In this document: piece by piece, positions 25,952 to 38,051 of the stretch
Numbering within the stretch: position 1 is the first letter of the stretch
Layout: each line of letters starts with the position of its first letter
Assembly: GCA_021816775.1 (NCBI GenBank)
Contig: JAKAXA010000007.1
Span: forward strand, 62,001-126,000
Origin: Pseudomonadota bacterium
Lineage (GTDB): Bacteria; Pseudomonadota; Gammaproteobacteria; Steroidobacterales; Steroidobacteraceae
Length of the DNA stretch: 64,000 nucleotides
Direction: 5' to 3'
Notes under the pieces: generated by a model
Database searches by the model: none
Seen by the model: only the letters and a program-made list of their open reading frames with translations
What the model was told of the DNA's origin: nothing
Made by a program: the position numbers and the translations under genes

Positions 25952-26916
25952 TGCGCGCGCCGCCCGCCGAGCCGGCCCTCTCGGGGCCGCCGGTGCTCAT
26001 CCTCACGGGACCGACCGGCAGCGGCAAGAGCGAGTGGGCCGAGCGCCTCGCCGAGGAGGCGCCGGTCGAGATCGTGAGCGTCGATTCGGCGCAGGTATAC
26101 CGGGGCATGGATATCGGGACGGCCAAGCCCTCGCGGGCGCTGCGGGCGCGCATTGCGCACCACCTGATCGACATGTGCGATCCCGCCGAGCCGTATTCGG
26201 CCGGGCGGTTCGTGCAGGATGCGCGCGGCGCGATCGCCGCCATCCGCGCCCGCAACAGAGCCCCGCTGCTGGTCGGGGGCACCATGCTGTATCTGCGTGC
26301 CCTGATCCAGGGTCTCGCCCCGTTGCCGCCGGCCTCGCCGGAGCTGCGCCGCGAGCTCGACCGCCAGGCCGCCCGAGAGGGCTGGCCCGCGCTGCATGCC
26401 GAGCTTGCCCGGCTGGACGCGCCGGCTGCGGCGCGCATCCGCCCGAATGACCGGCAGCGCATCCAGCGGGCGCTCGAGGTCTGCCGGCTCACCGGGGAGC
26501 GGCTCTCGGACCTGCAGCGCCGCGCCGAGCGACCGCTCGAGGGGCTCACGCTGTGGGCCTGGGCGCTCGCGCCGCCCGAGCGCGCCGTGCTGCACCGGCG
26601 CATCGCGGAGCGGTTCCAGGCCATGATGGCTGCGGGCTTCCTGGAGGAAGTGCGCGCGCTCTACGCCCGTGGCGACCTGTCGGCCGGTCATGCCTCGATG
26701 CGCTCGGTTGGCTACCGCCAGCTCTGGGGTCATCTGGCCGGCGAGTACCGCCTGGAGGAGGCGGTCGCGCGGGGCATTGCCGCCACGCGTCAGCTCGCCA
26801 AGCGCCAGTTCACCTGGATGCGCTCGGAGGGCTTTGCCGAGTGGCTCGACCCCGAGACCCACGCGCTGTCGTGGAATCGCGACGTACGGCGCCGTCTCGA
26901 CGCCGCCGCGCTGTGA
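25951..26916 (+). CDS. miaA: tRNA dimethylallyltransferase
   Basis: A 321-aa enzyme adding dimethylallyl to A37 of tRNAs that read UNN codons. Motifs: TGPTGSGKSEWAERLAEE (P-loop), DSAQVYRGMDIGTAKP, HHLIDMCDP, LVGGTMLYLRAL and NDRQRIQRALEV. The start at 25951 shares a base with the mutL stop (TGATG). It is followed by hfq. Confidence 0.96.
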   Translation: MRAPPAEPALSGPPVLILTGPTGSGKSEWAERLAEEAPVEIVSVDSAQVYRGMDIGTAKPSRALRARIAHHLIDMCDPAEPYSAGRFVQDARGAIAAIRARNRAPLLVGGTMLYLRALIQGLAPLPPASPELRRELDRQAAREGWPALHAELARLDAPAAARIRPNDRQRIQRALEVCRLTGERLSDLQRRAERPLEGLTLWAWALAPPERAVLHRRIAERFQAMMAAGFLEEVRALYARGDLSAGHASMRSVGYRQLWGHLAGEYRLEEAVARGIAATRQLAKRQFTWMRSEGFAEWLDPETHALSWNRDVRRRLDAAAL

Positions 26917-27058
26917 ATCGCTCCGCTTGGTGTTAATATCGAACATCCGTATCGCTTAGCTTGCCGCGGAGGCAGGCGCTTGCATCACCCCCGCAGAGGC
27001 GTCTTGGCGGCGCCCAACGTGCCCAAGAATTACAAGCTGTGAAAACAAGGAGAACCCG

Positions 27059-27310
27059 ATGGCCAAAGGCCAGTCGCTCCAAGATCCCTTCCTGAACGCA
27101 TTGCGCAAAGAACGAGTGCCGGTGTCGATCTACTTGGTCAACGGCATCAAGCTGCAGGGTCAGATCGACTCGTTCGACCAGTTCGTCGTGCTGCTGCGCA
27201 ACAGCGTGAGCCAGATGGTGTACAAACACGCCATCTCCACGGTCGTGCCGGCGCGCAACGTGCGGCTCTCTGCCGAGGAGGAAGGCGGCGCGGAGCCCGC
27301 CGCCGAGTGA
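27059..27310 (+). CDS. hfq: RNA chaperone Hfq
   Basis: An 83-aa hexameric RNA-binding protein that pairs small RNAs with mRNAs. Sm1 ([20 protein letters not shown]) and Sm2 ([10 protein letters not shown]) are complete, as is the proximal-face Gln in GQSLQDPFL. The tail is short ([11 protein letters not shown]). AAGGAG lies 8 bases before the ATG. The 142-bp gap after miaA probably has its own promoter. Confidence 0.98.
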   Translation: MAKGQSLQDPFLNALRKERVPVSIYLVNGIKLQGQIDSFDQFVVLLRNSVSQMVYKHAISTVVPARNVRLSAEEEGGAEPAAE

Positions 27311-27346
27311 GCCGCGCCCGTACGCGCCGAGGCAGGGATCCGATCC

Positions 27347-28636
27347 GTGTTCGAACGCCCGCGTTCCGGTGAACGCGCGCTGCTGGTGCGCGTCGGGTTC
27401 GGTGAGCCGGTCGACCCGGAGGATCTGGCGGAATTCCGTCAGCTCGCCCGCTCAGCCGGAGCCGAGCCCGTCGCCACGGTGACCGGACGGCGCGAGCGGC
27501 CGGACCCGCGCTTTTTCGTCGGCAGCGGCAAGGCCGATGAGCTGCGCGTGGCGGCTGAGGGCGCCGACGCCGAGGTGATCTTGATCGATCACGCGCTCTC
27601 ACCGAGCCAGGAGCGCAACCTCGAGAAGCTCACCGGCCGGCGGGTGCTCGATCGCAACGGGCTGATCCTCGACATCTTCGCGCAGCGTGCGCGCAGCTTC
27701 GAGGGCAAGCTCGAGGTGGAGCTCGCGCAGCTGCGCCACATCGCCACCCGATTGGTGCGGGGCTGGACGCACTTGGAGCGCCAGAAGGGCGGCATCGGCA
27801 TGCGCGGGCCGGGCGAGACGCAGCTCGAGACCGACCGGCGCCTGATCGCCCAGCGGGTGCGGTTGCTGACGCGGCGCCTCGCCAAGCTGCGCCAGCAGCG
27901 CGAGACCGGCCGGCAGGTGCGTGCCGAGATCCCCGTTCCCTCGCTCGCGCTGGTCGGCTACACCAACGCCGGCAAGTCGACGCTGTTTCGCGCGCTGACG
28001 GGTGCGGATGCGTATATCGCCGATCAGCTGTTTGCGACGCTCGATCCGACCGTACGGCGCATCACGCTGCCGGGCGGGACGCAGGTGGTGGCGGCAGACA
28101 CCGTTGGATTCATCCGCGAGCTGCCGCACGAGCTGGTCGCCGCGTTCCAGTCGACTCTCACCGAGGCGCGCGAGGCCACGCTGCTGCTGCACGTTGTCGA
28201 TGCTAGCGACCCGCGCCGCGACGAGCACATCGGGCAGGTCAACGAGGTGCTCGCGCAGATCGGCGCGCAGTCGATCCCGCAGGTGCTCGTCTACAACAAG
28301 ATCGACCGGCTGGGGCGCGATGCGGGCATCGAACGCGCCGCCGACGGCGAGGTGACGGCAGTGTGGATCTCGGCCGCCGGGCGCCAGGGCCTGGACCTGC
28401 TCGCCACGGCGCTCGCCGAGCGTCTCTCGCGCAGCACCTGCGATGCGCGCGTGCGCCTGCCGCCGGGCGCGGGCGCGCTGCGCTCGCGCCTGTACGCGGC
28501 GAAAGTGGTGCGCGCCGAGCGCACCGGCGAGGACGGATCGATCGAGCTTGCCGTGCAAATGCCCGACGCCGAGGTGCTCGCGCTGGCGCGCACGCCCGGG
28601 GTGGAGATTCTCGAGACACGGCATCCGCATACCTGA
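27347..28636 (+). CDS. hflX: Ribosome-associated GTPase HflX
   Basis: A 429-aa GTPase that splits stalled 70S ribosomes. The N-terminal HflX domain (about 20-190) includes FFVGSGKADEL and GGIGMRGPGETQLETDRR. The G domain follows with G1 GYTNAGKSTLFRAL (about 204-217), G3 DTVGFI and G4 NKID. GTG start. In E. coli hflKC come next; here purA follows directly. Confidence 0.95.
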   Translation: MFERPRSGERALLVRVGFGEPVDPEDLAEFRQLARSAGAEPVATVTGRRERPDPRFFVGSGKADELRVAAEGADAEVILIDHALSPSQERNLEKLTGRRVLDRNGLILDIFAQRARSFEGKLEVELAQLRHIATRLVRGWTHLERQKGGIGMRGPGETQLETDRRLIAQRVRLLTRRLAKLRQQRETGRQVRAEIPVPSLALVGYTNAGKSTLFRALTGADAYIADQLFATLDPTVRRITLPGGTQVVAADTVGFIRELPHELVAAFQSTLTEAREATLLLHVVDASDPRRDEHIGQVNEVLAQIGAQSIPQVLVYNKIDRLGRDAGIERAADGEVTAVWISAAGRQGLDLLATALAERLSRSTCDARVRLPPGAGALRSRLYAAKVVRAERTGEDGSIELAVQMPDAEVLALARTPGVEILETRHPHT

Positions 28637-29947
<1,311 letters not shown>

Positions 29948-30254
29948 CGGATCCGCCGCCCCGCCCCAGGGCGGGGCGGCGTCGCGGGCTGCTCTCGCGC
30001 GGCCGCGCCCGCCGGGCCGGCACGGGCGCGGCCGAATGCACGGCGCCCGTCTGCTGCGCGCAGACCCGCGCGGGGCTTGCCTACGCTGCGCCAACGCCGT
30101 GCGGTTGCGCACGAGCTCGAGAATTGCCCGCGGCCGGTGCAATGTCAGGGAGTCCGTCAGCATGGCGCCGAGCTGCGCCAGAGGCCGATGCGGCTGCCTG
30201 ATGCGGGTGCCGCTCGCGCCTCTCGCGGCGCAGGGGGGCTCCCCGGCGCGCTCG
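29948..30254. terminator. Two strong hairpins after purA; no gene
   Basis: 29955-29966 pairs with 29969-29980 (GCCGCCCCGCCC), and 30001-30011 pairs with 30023-30033 (GGCCGCGCCCG). Both are perfect stems without a clear T-tract. They lie between the convergent purA and DUF4097 genes and probably end both transcripts. No gene is seen in the 307 bases. Confidence 0.6.
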
Positions 30255-31166
30255 TCAGTGGTCGCAGAGCGAGATGCCGCCGCTCAGACTCTTGATCCGC
30301 ACGCGACCGTCTCCCGCACCGCGCGTGCCGTCGAGCCGGCTCCCGGGTCCGTACTCCTGGTGTGCCGCCTGCAGGCCGAAGCAGTCCCCGATGTGGCCGC
30401 TGAAGCTCTTGACCGCGTACGAATAGCCCGCAGCCGCGGCGACTCTGATGGTCTGATGACCGCTGATCGTTTCCGTGTCGACCCTGCCGCCGCGGGCGAG
30501 GCGGGCATCCAAACTGATTGGGCCTGAGGTCGTGTGCAGCCGCGCGATGCGAGCGGATGAGAGCTGCGCGCTCAACCGTCCGTTGACCGTTCGCGCGTCG
30601 AGCTCGCCTGCGACGTTCGTCGCGCTCAAATCGCCGCTGATGGTCGCAACGCGCAGCGCGCCGTCCTGGCCGCTTCCGTGCAGGCTGATCGTGCCGCTGA
30701 CGGACTTCACGACATCGTCCCCGGAGCCGAGCTGCGCATTGATCGGGCCGCTCACGGTGTGCAGATGCTGCACACCGGCGATGCCGCGAGAACTGATGCC
30801 GGCACTGACTCCGGATGCCTCGACCTCGCTGTCCCGCGGCACATCAATCTCGAGCCGTGCCGGATGCGCGCGGCCCGAGGAGCTCCACCAGCTGCAGCTC
30901 TCGGCGTTGTTCGTGACGCAGACGCGCGTACGGCCATTGCTGCCTCTCACCAGCAGCCGCTGCCTGCTGCTCGTCAGCTCGGCGGTGACCGACACGGTGG
31001 GCTTGTCCCACCCGCGGATCACGATGCTGCCCGAGACGTTGGTGATGTGCACTTCGCCGTGCACACTGGCCGCGATCTGCCGCCGCACCGTTGCGGCGTG
31101 GGCGGAGCCGGCCGCAAGGGCGAGCGAAAGGGTGAGGGTGGCGATACGTGCAGCGGTTGTGCTCAT
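30255..31166 (-). CDS. Exported DUF4097-type beta-repeat protein
   Basis: A 303-aa protein with a signal peptide (IATLTLSLALAAGSAHA) and repeated short beta strands of the DUF4097/adhesin type: VSGSIVIRGW, VSGPINAQLGSG, VSGTISLHGSG, ISGDLSATNV, TSGPISLDAR, FSGHIGD, LSGGISLCD. These form a right-handed beta solenoid, probably in the periplasm or on the outer surface. It overlaps the anti-sigma gene by 4 bases (ATGA), so it is the output or a partner of that sigma system. Its precise role is unknown; such genes often belong to envelope-stress operons. Confidence 0.85.
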   Translation of the reverse strand: MSTTAARIATLTLSLALAAGSAHAATVRRQIAASVHGEVHITNVSGSIVIRGWDKPTVSVTAELTSSRQRLLVRGSNGRTRVCVTNNAESCSWWSSSGRAHPARLEIDVPRDSEVEASGVSAGISSRGIAGVQHLHTVSGPINAQLGSGDDVVKSVSGTISLHGSGQDGALRVATISGDLSATNVAGELDARTVNGRLSAQLSSARIARLHTTSGPISLDARLARGGRVDTETISGHQTIRVAAAAGYSYAVKSFSGHIGDCFGLQAAHQEYGPGSRLDGTRGAGDGRVRIKSLSGGISLCDH

Positions 31167-31762
31167 GTTGTGGTCTCTCTGCCGCCGCCGCTCAGGGCCT
31201 GAGCGCTCGACAGCACTTGCATCTGGTTCTGATAGGTATCGATCAGCAGCTCCTGCAGCAGCGCGTTGCCGGGCTCGCGGCCGAGCGCCTGCTGGATCTG
31301 GCGGATCGACTGATCAATGACGGCGAGGCTCGCGAGCACCCTGCGCCGGGTGGGCGGCGGGAGCGTCGCGAGCCGCGCATCCACCGAGCGCAGCAGGGCC
31401 GCTCGCTCGCGCAGATAGCGGGGATCGGTGAGGTAGGCGACCGGCACTCCCGCTCGCGCCGCTGCGGCGCCCGCAGTGGCGGCCGGCTGGGCACTCGGAC
31501 GGGCGGGTGCCAGGACCCACCGGCCGACGGACAGTCCGAGAACGAGCGTGGCGAGAACCGCGGCGACTGCCGCAATGCGCATCAGCGGCGGGCTCAGGCG
31601 CCGCGCCGGCGGGCTCGCGCCGCTCTGCGCCGCGGGACGGCCCGGTTGCGGCGTCGCGCTCGCGCGCAGCCTCGCCTCGAGCGCCGGCCAGCCGTCACGC
31701 GGCGGCGCAATCTCCTGCGGCAGCTCCCCGAGGCGCCTGACTTTGGGGGCAGGATCATTCAT
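31163..31762 (-). CDS. Membrane anti-sigma factor-like protein
   Basis: A 199-aa single-pass membrane protein. About 65 cytoplasmic residues come first (VRRLGELPQEIAPPRDGWPA), then a membrane helix (IAAVAAVLATLVLGLSVGRW), then a periplasmic helical domain (DPRYLRERAALLRSVDARLA). The order sigma-anti-sigma with ATGA overlap on both sides supports an anti-sigma role. It lacks the HxxxCxxC zinc motif of ZAS proteins. Confidence 0.75.
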   Translation of the reverse strand: MNDPAPKVRRLGELPQEIAPPRDGWPALEARLRASATPQPGRPAAQSGASPPARRLSPPLMRIAAVAAVLATLVLGLSVGRWVLAPARPSAQPAATAGAAAARAGVPVAYLTDPRYLRERAALLRSVDARLATLPPPTRRRVLASLAVIDQSIRQIQQALGREPGNALLQELLIDTYQNQMQVLSSAQALSGGGRETTT

Positions 31763-32343
31763 GGCTGACTCTCCGGCTCGAGCCGCGCCCGCAGCAGCGC
31801 GCGGGCCCGATGCAGCTGGGCCTTGCACGTGCCTTCGGCGACGCCGAGCATTCCGGCGGCCTCGCTGTGCGAGTAGCCGTAAATCGCGCACAGCACGAGC
31901 ACGTCTCGGGCGCCCTCGGGCAGCGCGGCCACCGCGGCTTCGATTTCACTGACTTCGACCGGCGTATCAAGGGTCCACTCCCCCGGCGGGTCGGTGAGGT
32001 CCCCGTCCTCCTCGGGCGGCCGGGGCGGCAACTCGCAGAGCGCCGATGGCTTGCGGCGCCGGGCGAGGACGACGTTCACCGCGATGCGGTGCAGCCAGGT
32101 GCCGAAGCGGCTGCGCGTCTGGAAGCGCTGCAGCGAGCGCCACGCGTTGAAGAACGCCTCCTGCGCACAGTCTTGCGCAATCGGCGGATCGCGCGTCAGC
32201 CGCAGGCACAGTCCGTACACGGTGCCGATGTGCTCGCGGTACAGCCGCTCGAATGCCCGCACGTCACCGCCGCGGGCGCGCTGCACGAGGCCCGCCTCCC
32301 ACTCGATCGCGTCGCTTTGTGCAGCCAAGACCATGCGCTTCAT
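31759..32343 (-). CDS. ECF-family RNA polymerase sigma factor
   Basis: A 194-aa sigma factor. Region 2 (about 20-95): FERLYREHIGTVYGLCLRLT, DCAQEAFFNAWRSLQRF, FGTWLHRIAVNVVLARRR. Region 4 (about 130-185): LPEGARDVLVLCAIYGYSHS and AEGTCKAQLHRARALLR. The first Met or MVLAAQSD at 32334 could be the start. It leads the operon with the anti-sigma and DUF4097 genes and would be released by an envelope signal. Confidence 0.92.
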   Translation of the reverse strand: MKRMVLAAQSDAIEWEAGLVQRARGGDVRAFERLYREHIGTVYGLCLRLTRDPPIAQDCAQEAFFNAWRSLQRFQTRSRFGTWLHRIAVNVVLARRRKPSALCELPPRPPEEDGDLTDPPGEWTLDTPVEVSEIEAAVAALPEGARDVLVLCAIYGYSHSEAAGMLGVAEGTCKAQLHRARALLRARLEPESQP

Positions 32344-32529
32344 TAGATGCGCCGGCCCACGGCGGCGTTTAAAGGAGTGCGCACGGCCGGGGCGGACACG
32401 GCCCTGCGGGCCGAATGCAGATCATGGCACTGTTTCGCAAGCAGATCCGTCGCCACAGGGCCGCCGGCGGTGCCCGGCGCGGCCGATCGCTTGCGCAACA
32501 CGGCGGTGTCGCACGGGGCGGCGCGCCGC

Positions 32530-33768
32530 TCAGCCGTGCAGGAGCCGCTCGATGCGCTCCACGGCCGGCGGGTGCGAGTAGTGAAAAGCCGTGTAGAGCC
32601 GGTCGGGGGTGAGGGTACTGGCGTTGCTGCGGTACAGCTTGACCAGCGCGGAGACGAGCTCGCGCGCATCGGCCTGGCCGGCCGCGAAGCGGTCGGCGGC
32701 AAACTCGTGCCGGCGCGACCAGAAGGCGCTCACCGGCGTGGCGAAGTACAGCACCGCGGGCGCGGCGAACGCGAACAGCAGCAGCGCCGCGTGCGGCGCG
32801 GGGTGAGGGACACCGAGCGCCGCGTAGAAGGCGCTCTGGCGCGCGAGCCAGCCAAGCAGCGCGAAGGCGACGAGCATCACCCCGATCGACACGGCGAGCC
32901 CGTTGCGCACGTGATGCAGGCGGAAATGCCCGAGCTCGTGCGCCAGCACCGCTTCGATTTCCGGCGGCTCGAGCTGCTCGAGCAGCGTGTCGAAGAACAC
33001 GATGCGCTTGTTGCGCCCGACGCCCGTGAAGTAAGCATTTCCGTGCGCCGAGCGGCGCGAGCCGTCGACCACGAACACGCCGCTCGATCGGAACCCGCAG
33101 CGCGCGAGCAGCGCCTCGATGCGCGCCTTGAGGCTCGCGTCCGCCAGCGGCGAGAAGCGGTTGAACAGCGGCGCGATGAGCACCGGCCACGCCCAGCTCA
33201 CCGCGAGCGTGAGCACCACCCAGCCGCCGAATGCCCACAGCCACCAGGTCCGGCCGGCCCGCATCATGAGCCACAGCGCGCCCAGCACCACGGGTGCGCC
33301 GAGCAGCGCGGCGAGCGCGATTCCCTTGAGCAGATCGATCACATACACGCGCGCCGTGGTGCGGTTGAATCCGAAGCGCGCCTCCAGCACGAACGTGTGC
33401 CACAGCGACAGCGGCAGGTTCACCAGCAGCACCACGGCGGCCACCGAGCCGATCACGGCCAGGCCCAGCCACAGCTCGGCCCACCCGGTGTGCCGCCAGA
33501 GCGCATCCAGCGCCGCGATGCCGCCGCCGACGGTGAGCGCGAGCGTCACGAGCGCATCGAGCACCGTGCCGATGCGGCCGAAGCGGGCCTTCGCCTCGGT
33601 GTACTCGGCTGCCTTGCGATGCTCCTCGAGGGAAACCCGTGCGGCGAAGCTTTCCGGCACGTGCTCACGGTGCCTGCGCACCGCGGCAATCTGCCGGCCG
33701 GCGAGCCACAGTTCGAGGCAGGCGCCGGCGGCCACGATGAGGACGAAGAGCACAGTCAGCCAGACCAT
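32530..33768 (-). CDS. M48 (Ste24-like) membrane metallopeptidase
   Basis: A 412-aa integral-membrane zinc protease. Zinc motif HELGHFRLHH (about 274-283), with the third ligand Glu in RRHEFAADRFA. There are about seven hydrophobic segments. The N-terminal domain (FAARVSLEEHRKAAEYTEAK) and LWHTFVLEARFGFNRTT match the CAAX prenyl protease 1 (Ste24) family. Bacterial homologues handle envelope quality control; the substrate is unknown. The 186 bases between this gene and the sigma gene hold no gene. Confidence 0.9.
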   Translation of the reverse strand: MVWLTVLFVLIVAAGACLELWLAGRQIAAVRRHREHVPESFAARVSLEEHRKAAEYTEAKARFGRIGTVLDALVTLALTVGGGIAALDALWRHTGWAELWLGLAVIGSVAAVVLLVNLPLSLWHTFVLEARFGFNRTTARVYVIDLLKGIALAALLGAPVVLGALWLMMRAGRTWWLWAFGGWVVLTLAVSWAWPVLIAPLFNRFSPLADASLKARIEALLARCGFRSSGVFVVDGSRRSAHGNAYFTGVGRNKRIVFFDTLLEQLEPPEIEAVLAHELGHFRLHHVRNGLAVSIGVMLVAFALLGWLARQSAFYAALGVPHPAPHAALLLFAFAAPAVLYFATPVSAFWSRRHEFAADRFAAGQADARELVSALVKLYRSNASTLTPDRLYTAFHYSHPPAVERIERLLHG

Positions 33769-33810
33769 TGAGCTCAGTATGGCAGATCGGCCGCTGCGGC
33801 GAGGATCGCC

Positions 33811-34191
33811 TCATCCGGCTGGCCCGCGCCGCGCCGGCGCCAGCCCCGCTTCCTCCTGCGGCGTGTACAGGCGCGAGCGGGTGATGAAGCGCACCCCGAG
33901 CGGCCCTTCGAGCGAGAACATGCCGCCGCGTCCGGGCACGACATCGATGGTGAGGTGCGTGTGCTGCCAGTATTCGAACTGCGCGGCGCCCATATAGAAA
34001 GGCTGCCCGCCGATCTCACCGAGGTACACGTCCTGATCCCCGATCAGCAGATCGCCGCGCGGCAGACACATCGGCGCGCTGCCGTCGCAGCAGCCGCCGG
34101 ACTGGTGAAAGAGGAGCGGGCCGTGCCGCGCCACAAGGCGGGCAATCAACTCCAGCGCCGCCTCGGTGGCAGTGACACGGTCCACGCTCAT
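33811..34191 (-). CDS. DUF779 protein, aldehyde dehydrogenase partner
   Basis: A 126-aa protein of the DUF779 family, recognised by HQSGGCCDGSAPMC (about 29-42) and GAAQFEYWQHTHLTIDVVPG. This family is commonly encoded next to ExaC/AldB-type aldehyde dehydrogenases; its function is not settled, though the conserved cysteines suggest a metal or redox role. It starts 8 bases after the dehydrogenase stop, in the same operon. Confidence 0.88.
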   Translation of the reverse strand: MSVDRVTATEAALELIARLVARHGPLLFHQSGGCCDGSAPMCLPRGDLLIGDQDVYLGEIGGQPFYMGAAQFEYWQHTHLTIDVVPGRGGMFSLEGPLGVRFITRSRLYTPQEEAGLAPARRGPAG

Positions 34192-34199
34192 CAGGCGCC

Positions 34200-35720
<1,521 letters not shown>

Positions 35721-35759
35721 GGAGGTGCCTCACGGTGGATTCGGTCTGTCTGGATGCTG

Positions 35760-35775
35760 TGCAAGCAGTATGCCA
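35760..35775 (-). promoter_or_regulatory. Sigma54 promoter of the aldehyde dehydrogenase operon
   Basis: On the minus strand TGGCATACTGCTTGCA: a -24 GG and a -12 GC exactly 10 bases apart, with the TGGCA and TTGCA blocks intact. Transcription would start about 12 bases downstream, leaving about a 30-base leader before the ATG at 35720. Confidence 0.85.
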
Positions 35776-35826
35776 TCCCGCTTGGGGCATGAAAGCGCCC
35801 GCTGACGGGCACGCGCTCACCCGCCT

Positions 35827-35871
35827 GTTGCGGTACGCAACGTTGCGATGTGCCGAAACGGAACAGTTGCG
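35827..35871. promoter_or_regulatory. GTTGCG palindrome and repeats, likely enhancer
   Basis: GTTGCG-GTA-CGCAAC (35827-35841), followed by GTTGCG at 35842-35847 and 35866-35871. It sits 50-100 bp upstream of the sigma54 promoter, between it and the divergent activator gene, the usual place for activator binding sites. The rest of 35721-36107 holds no gene. Confidence 0.6.
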
Positions 35872-36107
35872 CCGGCACACCCGGCGCGGCACAGGAGCAA
35901 AGCGCGCCCCTCGAGGGATGCTTGCGGTGAGCGGAATCGTGTGGCTGCAGCCGGCCGCGGGGCTTGCCCGGCTCGGCGAGGGTCCGCCGGGGCGGCCGAG
36001 GGGCCTTCGGTAAGCCCCTACTGTACTTCTGAGAACTTGGGGTGCTAGGGTAACCTACGCGGCGAAGTCCGACACAGCACCGATCGAGTGCCGCGGAAGG
36101 GGCCTTC

Positions 36108-38051
36108 ATGAGAGACGACGCCGCTGCCTTGCCATCGGCAATCCGAGTGGGCGAGGCGGCGCCCGCAGCCGACCGCGCCACGGTGGTCTCGCTGTGGCAC
36201 GAGCGGGCGCGCCGGCTGGGATTGAGCGAGCGGCTGCGCCCCGATTTCAGCGCGCTCAGCCGCCGCGCGCTCGGCGAGCTCGCCGAGCGGCACCGGGCGC
36301 TGTACACGCATGCGCTGCCGGTGATGGAGCTGCTGCACCAGCAGATTCTCAATACCCACAGCATGGTGCTGCTGACGGATGAGCGCGGTCTGGTCATGCA
36401 CACCGTGGGCGACGGGGACTTCCTGCGCAAGGCGGAGCAGGTCGCCCTCAAGCCGGGGGTGCTGTGGTCCGAAGACAGCAAGGGCACCAACGCCATCGGC
36501 ACGGCTTTGACCGATCGGCGCGCGACGCTGGTGCACGGCGGGGAGCACTTCCTCACCGTCAACCGCTTCCTCACCTGCTCATGCTGTCCGATTCGCGGGC
36601 CGCGCGGGGAGCTCCTCGGCGCGCTCGATGTGTCCGGGCCGGAGGAAGGCTATCACCCGCACACCATGGGGCTGGTGCGCTTCTCGACGCACATGATCGA
36701 GAATCAGCTGTTCATCGGCGAGTTCAGCCAGGCCCTTCGCATTCACTTCCACGTGCGCGCGGAGCTGCTCGGCACGCTGCTCGAGGGCATCGTGGCATTC
36801 GACGAGAGCGGCCGGGTGCTGGGCGCCAATCCCAGCGCGCAGTCACTGTTCGGTCTCGAGGCGCAGGGCGTCACGGGACACTCGCTCACCTCGCTGTTCG
36901 ACATCGACGTGCCGGCCCTGCTCGAGCAGCGCGGCGCAGCGGGCACGGTGGCGCAACTGACGCTGCGCAGCGGGCAGGCGGTGCTGGCGCGCATCGAGCC
37001 CTATGCGCCGCTCCGCCGCGGCACGGGACCGGCCGCCGCGCGCTGCGCGCCGGAGGAATCCGCCCGCCGCGCCCCCGAGCCGGCGGGCGCGCGCCAGCGC
37101 GCCCCGACGCTTGCCGACCTCGACACCGGCGACCCGGCGGTCGCCGCGGTGATCGGCAAGGTCCGCGTGGTGCAGGGCCACGCCATCCCGATCCTCATTC
37201 TCGGTGAGACCGGCACCGGCAAGGAGCTCCTGGCGCACGCGGTCCACAACGAGTCCGAGCGGCGCACCGGTCCGTTCGTGGCCGTCGATTGCGCCTCGCT
37301 GCCCGAATCGCTGATCGAGGCGGAGCTGTTCGGCTACGAGGAAGGCGCGTTCACCGGGGCGCGCCGCCGCGGCGCCCCGGGCAAGATCCTCCTCGCCGAC
37401 GGCGGCACGCTCTTTCTCGATGAGATCGGGGATATGCCGCTCGCGCTGCAGACCCGATTGCTGCGCGCGCTGCAGGAGCGCTCGGTGCTGCCGCTCGGGG
37501 CGAGCAAGGAGCGCCCCGTCGATTTCGCGGTGATCTGCGCCACGCACCGCGATCTGAAGGACATGATGCGGCGCGGGACATTCCGCGAAGACCTCTATTA
37601 CCGGCTGAATGGTCTGATGGTGCGGCTGCCGGCGCTGCGCGAGCGGCAGGACCTCGAGGCGCTCATGGAGCGGATCCTGCGCGCGCAGGGGGTGCCGGTG
37701 CCGCGCTTCGCGCCCGAGGTGCTGGCCGCATTCCACCGCTACCACTGGCCGGGCAACATCCGCCAGCTCACCAATGTCCTGCGCACCGCGGGCGTGCTGG
37801 CCGGGCCTGCCGGACAGATCGGGCCGCAGCAGCTGCCCGAGGACTTCCTCGATGACCTGCCGGCCGCGCCTGATGGGTCCGCGACGCCCGCCTGTGCGCG
37901 CGGCGGGAAGGAGGACCTCAAGGCGCTGCGCACGGGCGCAGTGGCGGCAGCGCTGCAGCGCACCGCGGGGAACATTTCGGCGGCGGCGCGCGCGCTCGGC
38001 GTCTCGCGCAACACCGTCTACCGCGCGCTCAGATCCACCCGCTCACCGTAG
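36108..38051 (+). CDS. AcoR-like sigma54-dependent activator
   Basis: A 647-aa activator: N-terminal GAF-like sensor (about 75-190, with DSKGTNAIGTAL and LTCSCCPIRGPRGELLG), a PAS-like segment (about 215-310), an AAA+ domain (about 335-570) and a Fis helix-turn-helix (NISAAARALGVSRNTVYRAL). The AAA+ part is complete: LGETGTGKE (Walker A), EGAFTGARRR (sigma54-contact loop), GGTLFLDEIGDM (Walker B) and FREDLYYRLNG. The family senses acetoin, alcohols or aldehydes. It is divergent from the aldehyde dehydrogenase, which carries a sigma54 promoter and is its probable target. Its stop overlaps the convergent pqqU-like gene by 9 bases. Confidence 0.92.
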   Translation: MRDDAAALPSAIRVGEAAPAADRATVVSLWHERARRLGLSERLRPDFSALSRRALGELAERHRALYTHALPVMELLHQQILNTHSMVLLTDERGLVMHTVGDGDFLRKAEQVALKPGVLWSEDSKGTNAIGTALTDRRATLVHGGEHFLTVNRFLTCSCCPIRGPRGELLGALDVSGPEEGYHPHTMGLVRFSTHMIENQLFIGEFSQALRIHFHVRAELLGTLLEGIVAFDESGRVLGANPSAQSLFGLEAQGVTGHSLTSLFDIDVPALLEQRGAAGTVAQLTLRSGQAVLARIEPYAPLRRGTGPAAARCAPEESARRAPEPAGARQRAPTLADLDTGDPAVAAVIGKVRVVQGHAIPILILGETGTGKELLAHAVHNESERRTGPFVAVDCASLPESLIEAELFGYEEGAFTGARRRGAPGKILLADGGTLFLDEIGDMPLALQTRLLRALQERSVLPLGASKERPVDFAVICATHRDLKDMMRRGTFREDLYYRLNGLMVRLPALRERQDLEALMERILRAQGVPVPRFAPEVLAAFHRYHWPGNIRQLTNVLRTAGVLAGPAGQIGPQQLPEDFLDDLPAAPDGSATPACARGGKEDLKALRTGAVAAALQRTAGNISAAARALGVSRNTVYRALRSTRSP

